A DNA stretch of 64,000 bases from Trichoplax adhaerens (Eukaryota; Placozoa; Uniplacotomia; Trichoplacea; Trichoplacidae): contig NW_002060949.1 in assembly GCF_000150275.1 (NCBI RefSeq), positions 3,664,449 to 3,728,448 on the forward strand, in the 5' to 3' direction. The notes beneath the pieces were generated by a model. It was not told the DNA's origin and did no database searches. It saw only the letters and a program-made list of their open reading frames with translations. How positions within the stretch are numbered: position 1 is the first letter of the stretch; the number at the start of each line of letters is the position of its first letter. The position numbers and the translations under genes are program-made. Below, in pieces: positions 38,401-53,400 of the stretch.

Positions 38401-41400
38401 TCGATTACCAGTATAAGCTATTGCTTTTCTTTCTATCAGGACAGTCATGATAAAATCTTGGAGTAACATCCTTTTCAGGCTGTATTCAATGCTATTATTT
38501 CCAATCTACTATTATAAACTTATTATTAGCAACTATACTCAAATGAGGATGTTCGTTGTTGGCAATCCTACTCGCCACCATATAATATTGTCCATTTTAA
38601 TTGCTTCAGTTAAAAATGAACTATTAGCATTGGCTTTTGGCAATGTACTATTACTATTATAAATCTCGAGCATTCTTAGCAATAAATTTCTACTATAACA
38701 TCCACAGTTATTCATACTGATTCGATCAAGTATATTGAATCACTTGGGTTAGAAAAAATACTCAAATAATTTAGCTATTGGATTGAATAATACTTTGATA
38801 GGCCCTATTGTCGATTTGGAGTATTATTTTAGAGTACGACAATACCTACTTAGCCAAATCTGCATTATTGTAGCCTACCAATGAATATCGGATGCCGATT
38901 AAGGCTCTTAATTAATAACTCAATAGGTAATGGAGTTTTAAGTTAAAACATGAAGTTATTTCAACAGTATACTAAAATGTAGAATAGATCATTCTCCGAA
39001 GAATTCAATAACCTTGGAGTACTTCATACTCGATACTTCTAGACCGTCCATTTCTAAGTATTTTTTACAAATGGACGATTGAGTGACCATTTCTTTCAAT
39101 CCCTGCAATTAATGATTTAATGACTAGAGTAGTGCGACTTTGCTTTATCAAGTCGAATTACTAATCACTACTGTGGATTCTTTTTAATTCTATCTATGTT
39201 TAACCCTATCTTGACTTTCTTGAAAAATTTTTGTAACTTGACTAATTCAATAGCTAGAACTGTATAACTCTACTTTAGATCGGTATTTAATCAAGTCTTT
39301 ACCTTCTGAAAATATCGGTAACTTGAATCATTTCATGGTTAGGGGTATTAATGCCATTCTGCGGTAAATTTATATTTAAGCCAATCTGTTCCCTCTAGGA
39401 AATACCCCATTACTTGAATGGTTTAATTACTAGAGTAATGCGATTCGCATGTAGACCTATATTTAATCCATCCTTTACCTTCTTTAAATCTCAGTAATTG
39501 ATTGATTTAATAGACCAGAGAAATGCGTCTGTGATTTATCCAGTCAAGTTACTAAATACTGCTCTGGATCCACGTTCATTCTTTTCCTTTTTAAAATCTC
39601 TGTAGTTTTAATGACCGAATGACTAGAGTAAAGGAATTTTACTTTAACAAGTCGAGTCACTGCTTTAGATCCATTATAATTGAATCAGTCTTCTCTTCTG
39701 ATCTGTTTCATAGATAGACTTTTTTTGTATTCCTATAAAGAATATTCCCATGACTGAGATATTCTTACCTTGAATCTATCTATCTATCATAGTAGCCTTT
39801 AAACGACATCAGTCTTATCTAGTAGTTTATACTATCTTAACTATTTTTTTGCCCAATGTCTTCCGTCTTTGAAGCTTTATCCGTAATTTCTCCAGTGGGC
39901 AATTAAGCCGATATTTTTTATGAATGAGATTTCAATATCCTTGTCATTATTGACTTCACGGTTAGCGTAGTTCTAATTGAAACCATCCGTTCATCTGATC
40001 GATCATTAAACTACGCCAGCTTTTTAGCCATGGACTACTAAATTACAAACTTTGTAGTCCATGTTTATAGAGTATACTTTCTTTTCTGGCAATCTTAAAT
40101 TTTATGCTTTCTCTAAATTTTTCATCTATATACTCTCCTTCTTTCGTGAACAAGTCAATTCACGTTGAGGATTATCGCTTTTATCCACGCGGGCAATTGG
40201 GCAGTGCAGTAAAAATTTATAATTTCGATTTTTCTGAGCAAGTTAGTAACCAACAACTCGTGTTTGACCTAGTGCTTATATTTTCCAATTATTCTAACCA
40301 TGGATAAACTATATCAACCTACTCTATTTTGGCATCTTTTGCTCACTGCTTTTTCTTCTTTAACGCTTGATCACATGCTTTGATATAATTCGATGAGCAA
40401 TTATTTCATCGAAGGGAATTTTCATATCCCTCGTAAAATTGGAATGTAATTGTAATAAAAGATGCGTTTAATTCTAGTGATAACAAACCGAATGGAATGG
40501 CTGTCATTAAAGTGGAGATAGGGATATATCCAGGATTTTTAGCTTACAGTAACATAATCGGGAAATAAAAATCATATAGAGTGGATAAAGGGGTAGAGCC
40601 ATCGTCGACCTTGTCCATTCTTTTATTATGCTAGTATTGTTGCTCACTACTTAAAGATTTAACATCTGCCTTAGCATAGCAAAAAGATAAAAAAAGCCCC
40701 ACGTAAACACCATGTTTGATAGTATTCTATCATCTATTTTGTCTATCCTTTCGTTTGCTTTTCTCCTTTATTTTTTACTGCTATGATTACCTATAAGTTG
40801 GAATTTGGAACTAGCAAAATGAATGTAATAGAATTTAAGAATTTGGGCGGTAATATCGCAGAAAAGTATATCCTTTTTGACTATTATTGTTGCTGTTACT
40901 GGCAAGTTACTTGTTAATTAAGATTTTTAGCTGATGCGTTTACAGTCAAAGAAATTAAAAAGTCGTATAGAAACGCTTTATATCATGGCAGTATTATCGT
41001 TGATCGTGTCCATTCCTTTATTTTATTAATATTATTACTTGGTGATTTTTGTTCCTTCTTGATTCTTATAACAATGCGAGAACTTATGGATGGGCGATCA
41101 TATCTCTATCACTGCACCATTTCAAAATATCTAACCATTGAAATTTATCGATACATCCTTGATCGTTCACTTTCAATGGCGAGTTTTTACCTGCTTAGCA
41201 GGTAGAATATGAATAAATAGTTTATACAATCGAGTAGTTTAATTTTCGAAGAGGTAACCGTGAAGATTCCTAATTTCTCCCTAACTATCATCATAGCCAT
41301 CATGTGTAGATTGATTTTAATCTGCTTGGAAAGCCATTCTATGACTTTCCTTTTGTTTAAAGATGATGCTTCCACAGTAGGAATAAAATAGATTGAAATA

Positions 41401-44400
41401 TATCCTATTTAGAGTGCTTTAATTTCGATTCGGATTGAAAAAGGTTTCAATATTGAACATACCTAAACTAGTTCGCGACTTTGCTGAAATTCTTTTAAAA
41501 AAATTTCTAAGGAAGACTCTTATCCTGTGTCATTTTGTTATCACTAAAGTGGTTGATATCTGCTGTGGGCTAGAGGGTAAGAAAATACAGTAGACCATCT
41601 ACGCTATCGTCGATCTAGAATCCAATACGGACTATTCTTCCTTTTTAGTATTCATTTTCTTTAAGCAAGATTATGGTATTAATGGGAACTAAAGGCCCAC
41701 ATAAATAGCATAATCCGTACCATTCTCGCTGCCGTCGGCTTAGAATCGAACGTCTACTTTTGTTTTCCTTTCACTAGTACTATTACACACATTATAATTT
41801 TTTCTTACAGCAAAAGTGTCATTTCTTGTATGTTGACCAAAGGCACCAAAAATAGTAGAATCCATTTTTCTACTGATTGGTAGGTTTAAAGGGTAGAAAA
41901 ATGAAGCATCGTCGCAATCGTCGATCGTCATCTGTTTCATTTCTGCTTTAGCGTTAACATCATTTATTTTTCATACAGTAAAATTATGTTGACGAAAGGT
42001 ATCAAAGTTACTAGAATTCTTTAACTATCTATTGGTGGGGAAAAAGGGTAAAAAAATGGACCATCCAACTATCTCCGACATATACGTTTACTTTATCTTT
42101 CCTATTTAGAATTGATATCATCCATTTTTTTCTACTGTATTTAATAAGGATTATGTTAGCGAAAGGTATCAAAAACATTAGAATCCCTTTCTTTGTAATT
42201 GCTCTGCACTAAGCAATAATAAATCAAAAGTTACTCTTTTCCATCCCTTAAAGGTTATCTTTTCATCCTAGTAATTTAGAAAGAATAAAAAGATAGATCA
42301 AATGATCATCTCATACAGTATACGAGTTTATCCAATACGTAATTTCGTCGAATAATTAGCCTGAAACGGATATCTACCCGTTTATGACTTTAGGGGATGT
42401 CAACAATTCCGTTATAGCCATTTTTCATCATCGTTTTTCACCCTTCAAGTGAAAGGAGCCACTTAATTTTGTCTTGCAATATCATAAAATTTGCGGATTT
42501 TGCGACTAGTTTCAAATCGATTCATAATACATTATAGGCAACATGATTACCCATAAGGGGAAGGTAGACAATATAATTGCCTTTTAATATAAGAATTATA
42601 GCCGTGAATGTTGAACTTGGTATGTAACTTTATTATAAGATGCTTTAATTTAGAATGAAAAGTTAACTTTAAAAACTGATTCTAAAATAACAACCACGAT
42701 AATCAAAGGGGTAAAGGATAAAAGGGAAACTGCAAGGTGTTACTCTTCTTTTTCTATATTGTCTAGTTAGAGTGTCTAATAAAAGTAACAAAAAATTTAT
42801 AATCATCTCGAAGCAAAATTGATTGTTGAAGAATCCTGTGATCAAATTGAAACACTTCTTACCCTGTAATAAGAGTATAGCCAATTCAAGAGTGAAGAAG
42901 AGGCATGATAAGATTTTGCTTGATAATTCTGAATGAATACTATCCAAAGTGTAAATAGTTTGATTGACCATCACTGCATTTATGATATTTTTATTTATGA
43001 TGCTAGAGTAAATTGAATATTGATCGACGATGACAAAAATCTCTAACGTGATTTAAAACCTAGGTATCTATTTTATTTTCTACGTAGTAAATAAGTATAG
43101 CTGCGGTACTAGTATGCTATTGATTTAAGTCACGATAATAACAGGATTGAAACAATACTATAGCTGTAAATCTTCAATAAGGATTAATATATTACCGTAA
43201 TATTTATTCAATATTTGAAGATAGCTTGATTACCAGTACTTTAACTATAATTTTAAAAGCATAAGGAAAGGTAATTTACATCTCAGGTTCATCCTTACAT
43301 ATCTATCCAATGATATACCATTACCAAGCCACTTGGACAACAAGAATACACTAACATTGGAGCTTCTTTAGAATTGATATCTATCTCGTGTTCTGTAATT
43401 TTTAAATCACTTTAATAATAGCAAGAATAAAGTAATATTGCAGCTTATTTAGGATTTATATCATATCTGCCTAGTATTACACAATTTGCAGACCACATTG
43501 ACAACAAGAATAAATAACATTACAGCTAGTTTAGGATATAAAATGTAGACCACTTTGACAATAAGAGAAAAATAAGAGAAGCGCTTTTTTAGAATTAATA
43601 GCTCCTCGATGATGATTATAGTTAACCGTATTTATTTGTCTTAACATGATAAGATCCCTTGATAATAACGACTCATTTTTAATATCGCAATAGACTAAAA
43701 AATAGCACTTTAGACGAGATAGGTGATCATCACTAGACGTACTTATTTGTCTTAACGTGATAAAACTCCTTGATAGTGACTCATTTTTAACATCGGAATA
43801 GAGTAAAAAGTGCCACTTCAGATGAAATGGGTCATCATCATTATTGGCCGTATTTATTTGTCTTAATGTGATAGGATCCCTTGATAATTACTCTTTTTTT
43901 ACCCCGGAATAGACTAAAAATGACAACTTAGATGAGATGGCCTAGGAGAGAATTGAAAGAGAAGTGTCAATATCTGTCAGAGCATAAGCGACCGCTTTTT
44001 TTCTACTCATATTGCTAGGGTTCTCATCTTTCAGATGAAAATAAGATAGAAAAAGTAACGCTTAATCATCGATGATAACAGTTTATACGTAAAATAAGCA
44101 AGCTGTAATGTCGATGATACGATAATGGTTTAATCAGCACACTGTAAATCTTATGACAGTAGTGGAATCTCTTTGGATCATTTTCATAAACGCCTGTCTT
44201 AACTTTATGTTTTTGTAAAGAGAATATGGTGTACGAAATGGGATTGATATTGCTAGACGCTAACGATATAGCAGTTTTAGAGAGACCACAATGAAATATT
44301 GCCTTCCGATATTCCGTAATATTGAGCCCTATCGTTTCGCTCTTAAATCATCTTGAAAGCTAAGCTACCTGTAGTTTTCCTTGGGGCAGGAATTTGGTAA

Positions 44401-47400
44401 CTGATAATTAATCACTTCTAGCGTATAGGAAAAGAACAACTTCAAGTAGCTTAAATCATTCATAAATTATATTATAAACGGAGACATAGATTATTGACCG
44501 CCAAGTTGACATAATTTGATAGAGAGAAAATGATTTAGATTATCAATTAGGCTAAAAACGGAGATATTCTATACCGAGGAATGAGTTTTAAGATGGACAT
44601 AAAGTTGCACGTAGAGCAAATTACAAATCGAGATCAGTTTTACAATCTTTTACTCGAAATGTTAAGGGCGTTTTTAAAATTTTGATGTAATTCCTTAGCA
44701 GCTATCCTTAGAAGTTGATTGATCTAACTTATTTACATTGCATTAATTTCTACTCTAGTGACTATGCGACACAATATCCTTTATAGTTAGATCGGGTAAA
44801 ACTTGAAAAATTGCATAACCAGCTTATGTGCATTAGCTATGAGGATTTCTTTTGATTTATTTGTAAAAATTGTTTCAAGACGTTTTGTTTGTAGCTTAAT
44901 TTCTCATACTTATATGAAATGCAGTCACGATATCCTTGTTTATAATATCAGATAGATAAACCATTCGCAAAATATATATCCTATTTAATCCAGATTAGCT
45001 AAGCGACTTGTTTTTGACAATATGTAGAATTACTTGTTAAGTCTTTACTTTCTATAGCTATTTATTATTTCTCCTTTAAATAAGGCATTTGAAGAGAGTA
45101 CATTAATCCATCTTGATGATATACTGTTGCTCAATCCATATTCTAATCCCAGGCTGTGTTTAATATGGAATGTCCTAAGCAATTTTTAAATTTTTTATTT
45201 TCTGATATTATTATCAACGCAATAGTCTTCATAGCAATATGGGATAGTTTTCAATATGATCTTTTCCGCCTAATTTCATTAGCTAAGCTAGACTTTGATT
45301 GATTTAAATACAAATTCGATAATAACTTTCAATCAAATTCAATAAAATTAATCGTAATGATAATTTTCGACTATATAGTAATTTAAAGAAAGAAGTAAAC
45401 CAGTATGATCAAGCCAAGCCTGTACGTGAGAAAAACATATGCGGCATATGCCGAAAGACAAAGTTTGCTGAAGGTGGTGGAAATCATTGCAAATTTTGTG
45501 ATAGACGTGTTTGTAAACGGTGTGGAAAATTTATTACCAATAAAAAGCAAGAGGTAAGTTTAATAACCATTATAAGTTTATAGTTTTTCTTAAATATCAA
45601 TCTTGAATTAGATGATATCATAACGGATATGATACCGCTTGGTCTTTATAACGAACTACCGGTTTAGTTAATTTAATTTCAATTTTGATTTAATTAAGCT
45701 GGATATTGGATAGTCAAATGCTTTAATTAATTTAAAATCATTATGGTGTACACGCTTGCTGAGTTATCAAATAGTTTAATACCCAGTCTCGTTATATAGT
45801 ATCGGCAGCAATAGCATTTTGTATTTCATTTTTTGTATACCTTTCGGAAAATGGGTACACTTTGTTGCATCTTTCATACATTGGAGTTCCGTAATATATG
45901 GTTATTGATCCAATATTTAAGAGTTACTTTGCCTGCTAATAGTCTAGATACATTATTCATAGACTAATAATAGCGAAAATTATTGGAAGTGCTTTTTAAC
46001 ACATCTTTATAATAAGATTACAGCGGGTAGGATGATTAATGATGACAGAATATTTTTCCATGGGCTACTACGTAATTTTTTTCGATCACTACTTCACAAT
46101 AGTGGACTAGATGCGTTTATTAAGTAGATTGCCTATCAAATTTTCAAAGATTAGATAAAGAAAATTCCTTTTCTATACTCGTTACCAAACAAAGGTTAAC
46201 GATTAGATAGTTTTATGTAGGATGTAGCTCTGTTGATTGAAATTTAGTGTAGCGGAAATACTGAAAATGAAGGTTACTATAATCGAGACAGATGAGTGAA
46301 ATAGTCTAGCAAAAAATGGCATTTTATGGTGTAAATCCCTTTGCCAATAGATTAATCAATGGTATCATCATACAGTAGTATTATTATAACGAAGGAAGTT
46401 GTTTCCAATCATTGGGCCTAATTTCTATGTTAAAAATTTTAGACATGAATTGTCTCGATTTACTTTGTAAAAATCCCTTCGACAATAGATTACTGAATGC
46501 TTCTATTCTATAGGCTATGAGTGATAGTATAGCACTAAAGAATATCTTAAAGCCATCAATATTCGCTTAAATTAAAACAGCAGTTATCGACAAGCTTTGA
46601 AACTAAAAGTTACGAATAAATTGTCAACACATTGTTCATTTGAAATACTACAGAATGCTGGAATATCATCCTCCTCCACAATAAGCGGTTAAATAGAAAA
46701 TACTAGTTTGTAAAATTGTCAAGGAAAGGCTCCATTGTGAGATATATAGAACTATTTATCATACCATTAACATGGAATAAATGGATAAGATTATATAGTG
46801 CAATGAAACTGGATTGAAATGTTGATCCATATGTTTCCTGGATATTTTAATTACTATTGCGTAGTCATAACGATGGATGAATAATCAAGAAGTTATATCG
46901 AAGTACAGTATATCATTTCGTCTCTAAGAGAAATAATAATCAATACATAGTTTTTATTGACGCGAATATCCTTTATTTCTATTGATATCTATAGCTAAAT
47001 CATTATTTCTCATTGTATAAATGATGACTGATGAGAATGTATTTTCAATTAGCAGATGTTATTGTTTAAATATCCCAACAGGACTGTAATTAACTTTGAT
47101 TTAGTTATTCTTCCATTATCACTGTTATTTTGTACTCTATCTAGTTGAAACGAAAATATGCGAGTATATCATTAGATGAAGAAATAACTTTTCTATTTCT
47201 TTGAATGTAGTTTCAATCATCATTGACAAATATTTTTACGCATATTTGTATAGTATTGATCCTATTGACGCCATTAGTAGATTAATATACGATATCATCT
47301 GGCGTACTCGTAAACATAATCTATTTAATTCTGGACTAGAATAATAGACTGAGGGATTGAAATGGTATTAATTAGCTTTCGATCCTGAAAGTAGCAAACA

Positions 47401-50400
47401 AATGCTGTTTCTCTAGGAAATGTTATTGTTTGTTTAGGTATAGACATGATTTATGACGTTATAGGCAGAATATTACTGTCGATGGAAAATAGATTCCCAC
47501 ATAAACCGTTGCTATTTATTCCAAAATTATAGATCATGCCCATTGCTACTATTAATAGAAATTGTTTTAATAGAATCACCCTTGATTTCTCTCGAGCATA
47601 AAATGTGCTTTATAATGTAGAATTAGCCGTATCACTGTCTATGGAGCTCATTTGATTAGATGCATAGAATGTTTATTAAGTATAAATTCTATATACGATA
47701 GAGATAGAATTAAACGTATTGACGTTCGCCATTTCGAAGAAATTCGTTATGACTTATCCTAGAGTTTACACTTTAGTAGGATTATGGGTGATTGCATTAC
47801 TACTTATGAAGTGATTGGAAGCTATCAGATAGATTTAGTGAGGATTTCTCATACAATGGATCCTTATACTGTAATGCGTTTTAGGACAGATTATAATCAT
47901 AATCGAAATAGAATTGCTGGTATTATTGTTGGCGACAGCCATATCAAAAAGCTATTTGGATAGTACCAGCTATAATTTCCCTTAAGATTAGTAGCATAGC
48001 ATGTTCTGCACAGCATAGAATTAGAATATTAACTTTTCATGCAAGCCATTCGACTGGATCCATATATTTAATGTATTTTAAGGCAAATCCAATTGATTAT
48101 AGAAGTAAAATTGCGGGCATTACTGTTGATAAACGCGATTTCGAATAAATTTGTTATGGGTTATCCTAGAATTTATGATATAAGACTTTATGCATTATTA
48201 TTTATGAGAGTGATAAGAAATTATTTCGGCAATATCAGTAATGATTTCTCCCAGGATTATATAGTAGTAAGATGAGCTACATAGTATAGGATTAGAGATA
48301 TTACTATATGCGGAAGCCATTTCATAGGGTAAATTTACTGAAATGGCTTTCGGACGAATTTTATATGCTATAGAATTGATTTAATATCAGAACCAAGCAA
48401 AAAATAAGTGCATATTTACGCGCACGTACAGTTGCAACACTATTGGCGTGATATGAACAGTTTAGAACTAATCTTGCCTAAGACATTCTTTGCGCTTGAT
48501 TAGCTAATAGACAATACAGATCAGATTATGACTGTAAACAAAATTTTTCTTTTACATGCAAAGTCTTATGCCTGGATATCGATAAAATCCAATTTAGAAT
48601 CTAACTTAAAGTTTTTAAAAATACAAAGAAGCGTTGAATTTAACTCACATTCCACGCTTAATGAAATAAGATTTGAAATTTGCTAATATCTTTTACATGA
48701 GCAATTTATGCATTGACTGCGCGACTTACTCATATTCATTAGCCAATAATACTAGCTATAATTTGATTCAATCTTTTAACTCATTTATGGGTGAAAATAG
48801 AGTATTAATTTATGGAGAGTCTAACATGATAACTGAAAAGATCATAATGTAAATGACATAAAACCTTCATCTTTTTTTACTTTATTTTACCATAAATCGT
48901 TCGATTGTTATTCGATGAAAATATATTCGTGTAGCGTTGTAATCTTGATTATTCTATTCTATGGATAATATAGAAAAATTGGTCGTGTTTGGCGTGTATT
49001 AAGAAGAAAGAACTTCAAGCTAGAACTGGTGAATGGTTTCAGTCGGCTTCGACAAGCAATTTTTCACCTTTACGTGATCCTGCTGCTGTAGATAATATGA
49101 TTGATCCTGATAAACAATACGAGCATCAAAATACTGGTGAAAATGTTAATCAAAAACCAACTTTACTTTCAACATCTGTATCATCATTAAGTAAAGCATT
49201 TGTTACGTTAAAACAAAATGCAAACTCTGTTAAACAAGCTTTAAGTAATGCTAATGCTAATAACAACGACGAGAATCAAACATCTCAATTACAACAATCA
49301 CAAAGCTTAAACTCTAGTACCGTATCTTTACGCACAAATAGTACATCATCACGTCGAGAGCATACAGGATCGTTACTTTTAACTCCCCATGACAAAATGG
49401 ATGGTGAGGGAATTCCAGTATCAAGATCTTCATCATTTTCAGCAATGCCTAAGCGTAAGTCCAGCGGGCCACGACCACCTCGACCTCCGCCACCCCGCTC
49501 TAATTCTACATCTTCAAGCAGATCACCTACTCGTAGTCCGTTATCACAATCGCCGACGTAAGTCATTTATGTTCCATACCTGTAACTTTAGATCTTGTTA
49601 GTTCATAATGGTTATGGTATACACAGTTGAAAGAGTATTGATAATATATTTAGTTGTGAAGTAGTATTAGGAAATAACTATAATTTCTTGTTTTGATGAC
49701 TTTATCTAATTCAATACTTCTGACAATTTAATAACAGTCCAGATAAGCAAGAACAATCTATTCCTAATGGTGAAATGAATGGTCACGATGTTGAATTAGC
49801 GAAATCATCGCAAGAAGAACCAAAATTAGCTACAAGGTTTGTTTTCATGCCCTACTTGATGTACCAAATTTTTGTTATGTTGTGAAAAATTAATCTAAAA
49901 TATTATGAGATAGCAAATCAAGATCGCAGACTAATACGATCTTGATAGCCTAATCATAAATCAATTGTTATTTAATAATCACAACATATTGTAGTTCAAA
50001 TATCAATTAGTCTGATCTTTAATTACCGTTTAGGAATGATCATCATGTAGAAGATGGAGTAACTCCTGATGATAGCAAAACTAAAAAATTAACACCAAGC
50101 CGACCACCACTACCAAGTCGAGCCTCATTGAAAAGGAGATCAAGTAGATCTCAATCAACAAGGTAAGTAAGCTCGGCCATATCGTATATTTAATGCGTTC
50201 GCAGGTAATAAATTATAAAGAGATTGTAACTATTTTTGCTTGGTTTAATAGTCAACCTAGCGATTCAGCGACACCAAGCAACGATGATAATCGAATAATT
50301 CCAGCCCACGATAATAACGTTAACGCAACACCTCCTACAGATTTTTCTGATAATCCGAGGTGGGATGTTAGAAGTATTTGTAGATTTACTAAAATAAGAA

Positions 50401-53400
50401 TTGTTTATCATTAAAACTCCAAAAGATTAATGATATATTCATAGTTGTTGTGAAACCTTAATGATGCAGTAGTGTAGCCAAAAGGTAAACTCTAATGTTT
50501 CTAACAGCTATCATACTTACATTATTTGCTGCACTTGTTATATATACACTGGGTGCATAGATATTTAGTTCAAATCAAAGTATTACATTTTAAACTAAGA
50601 CAAGTAAATGAAAGCAAGATTTCCATAGTTTAAGGTGTCAGCTATACCTTAGCTTAAATATAATGTTGATTGTTGACTGTTACGTTATCTTAAGCTCGTG
50701 ATTAGAAAATATTTTCCTAAAATTCGTTGTTATAGAATATAGCATAATCTGTAGAATATAACATCTTTTAGGCAACCAGAAAAAGAACCTACTGAAGATA
50801 GTTCAGATTCGTTACCTAATGGTGAAGAACATCAACCAACTAGCCCTAAGGCCTCAACAGTGCAGCCACCAAAAGTAGAAAATGACTCGAATACGACCAC
50901 TGCGGAAAAACCAACAAAAACCCGTGAAGCAGCCCCCAGTAATATGACATCTGTTAATCAAGATACACCGTAAGTCTATTTGCAGTTCGCTACTAGTCAT
51001 TATTTAATCCATTAGAATAGAATAACAATTAGTAATCTTCTGAATAGACCAAATATTACTAAGATATCATCAACTGCAATATAATATGGCTATTGTGATA
51101 ATTTAGCAGAGCATCACATTTAAATGGAGGTAGTGTTCTAACAGTGATAAATGAATTTTTTATAGTCAAAATAACGATCAAGAAACTGCAGAAGTCAAAG
51201 CAAAGCCATCAGAATCCAAGAAAGTGCCACCTAGTCGACCACCTCGTCCTCACCCTAATGCTTTAAAGAGGACATTAAGCAATAAAATGAAAACTCAACA
51301 GTACGATATTATGTGCTCTATCATCCTCTAATATTGGTTACTTTTACATAATATTTGTTATTAATGATTTAAATCTATGCGATTGTATGATGAAATATAG
51401 GCAGCCACGAAAAGACAGCAAAACCGATCAGGAAGTACCAAAAACCATGCACGTATCCGATGATATCCCTCAAGCACAACAACCGACATCGGTGCAATTA
51501 CATCCTGTCCCCAAGGAAGTACCAAAAGCAGCAAAAGAGGAACCTATTACAGCGGAAGAAAATGATGCCACGTTAAATGAAATGCCAGCACAGACTAACG
51601 AACATTCGGCTACCTCAAAGGATAGTCCTACAAGAGGTCACAGCGTTAATGATTTGCCTGAAGATGCAGCAATTCACGATTCACATGATAACCATGCCGA
51701 AATTAGCCCTAAAGACCAAGATAAAAGCATTACACCGCATGGTGATGCCATAACACAGAAGCAAGAGCACCAAAATCACGCTGAAGTCATACCTGAAGAT
51801 TCAGGTAAGGTCGGTGATTTGCATCTAAAAGCAGATCGCCAACCAGTTAGTAAACCAGTGGTTATGCCAGAAGTCCAGAAAGAAGCTCCACAGACTGTCA
51901 TAAAAGTGAACAATGATGAGCATATTAAGGAAGCAAATCATACCGGTAAAAATTGCATATATATTTTAATTACTAAAAGTACGAGTGGCGATAGTTTTAG
52001 TAATGTAGTCTTATGTAGATATTGACAGAAATATTGACAATAGTGGGTAATAATTATAATCGTTTCTATTTTCTACTCAATAAAAGGGAGTAATAACATT
52101 GCACCTCCAGACACTACATCTACACATTCCAGGAGTAGTTCAGTCGGGAATTTCAGTGATGACGACGTATTTGAAGATGCGCTTTCAGATGGAGAAACAG
52201 AAGAGCATACGAAAGCAGCAGCTGTCGGTACCTCAGAAAGTGCTGCTCCAACGGATGGTATAAAAGAGCCAATCAATACACCTGTCACTGTTAATGAAGC
52301 TAAAAAAACAAGTTTAGAAAGTCCTGTGCAGAAACGCATCAGAATTCCCTCCGTAGAGGATACTGTAGACGCTGCGCTAGCTTCCGGCATAGCTACTGCA
52401 GCTGTTTTATCATCTCCTAAAAATCTACAGAATGCAAATACTAAAAATCAAGCTTTTAAACTTCCACCAGACCATCCTCAAGATGGAATAAAGTCTTCTG
52501 AGCCTGCAACAGTTAGTAAACCACAACAAGCAGATGTTAAACCAAAGATAGAAAATGAGGGACCAACTAGTGACAATAAACAGACTAATTTAAAGCACAA
52601 CCAAAGTGGAAGCAAACAACATCAAGACAGCAAAATTCCCAATTCAGTATCTTCTAGTAATAAGATGAAAAATACGATAACAAACAGGAATGAACAACCT
52701 CAAGTCACAGTTCAAACCAAGAGCGCATTACCAGTCAAAATTATTGAAAATCAAACACCTGCAAGTCAGCTTAAACAACCACAACAACTTACTAAAGTAG
52801 AGAAAGAGCCATCTCCTGCAATGGCTAGCAATCATTTACAGAATAACACGAATAATGGACACAACGGAGCAATGAATGAAACAAAATCTGTACCTACTAG
52901 CAAGTCGAAAAGCAAATCGCCAAAATCGACACCATCTAAAACAAAGTCAGCTATTGCAGCTGGCATTGTTTTAGCAGATACTACGGCTAAAAATAAATCA
53001 CCAAGATCTACTCCATCGAAAACGAAAGCAGCTGCAGTCGCTAATGCCATGAATGCTGATAGTAAAACCGGAAAGGGCTCTACAAAAGTAAAGAATAAAT
53101 CAGCTAATTCAACTCCATCGAAAACGAAAGCCGCTGCAACTGCTGCAGCAGTAAATAGCAGCAATTCTACTCCTGTTGATAACTCATCAAGCAATAAAAA
53201 ATCATCGGTAGGATCTCGGTCAAAAGCTGCTGAAATCAAATCAAGTAAGCCACAAACATCGACACGACGTCCATTAAGTGCTTTATTTGGTGGGAAATCT
53301 AAAGATGATAAACCATCCAAGAGTCCTGAGGTAACGAAGAAATCTGCTGGACAAAATATTCAGCCATCAAATAGTACCTCAAAAGACATGAATAGAATCC

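Larger units (their letters stand above)
35652..45378 (+). other. Intron 1 of the RIM homologue (9.7 kb)
   Basis: Splits the Rab-binding helix from the zinc finger. Donor GTAAGT, acceptor TATATAG; phase 2. AT-rich, with a G9 run near 36962 and several degenerate tandem repeat arrays listed separately. No further exon is recognised, but an alternative first exon cannot be excluded. Confidence 0.8.

Noticed and set aside
52832-53320. 162-codon antisense frame opposite RIM exon 10
   Set aside because: Shadow of the Ser/Thr/Lys-rich coding strand, no independent support.
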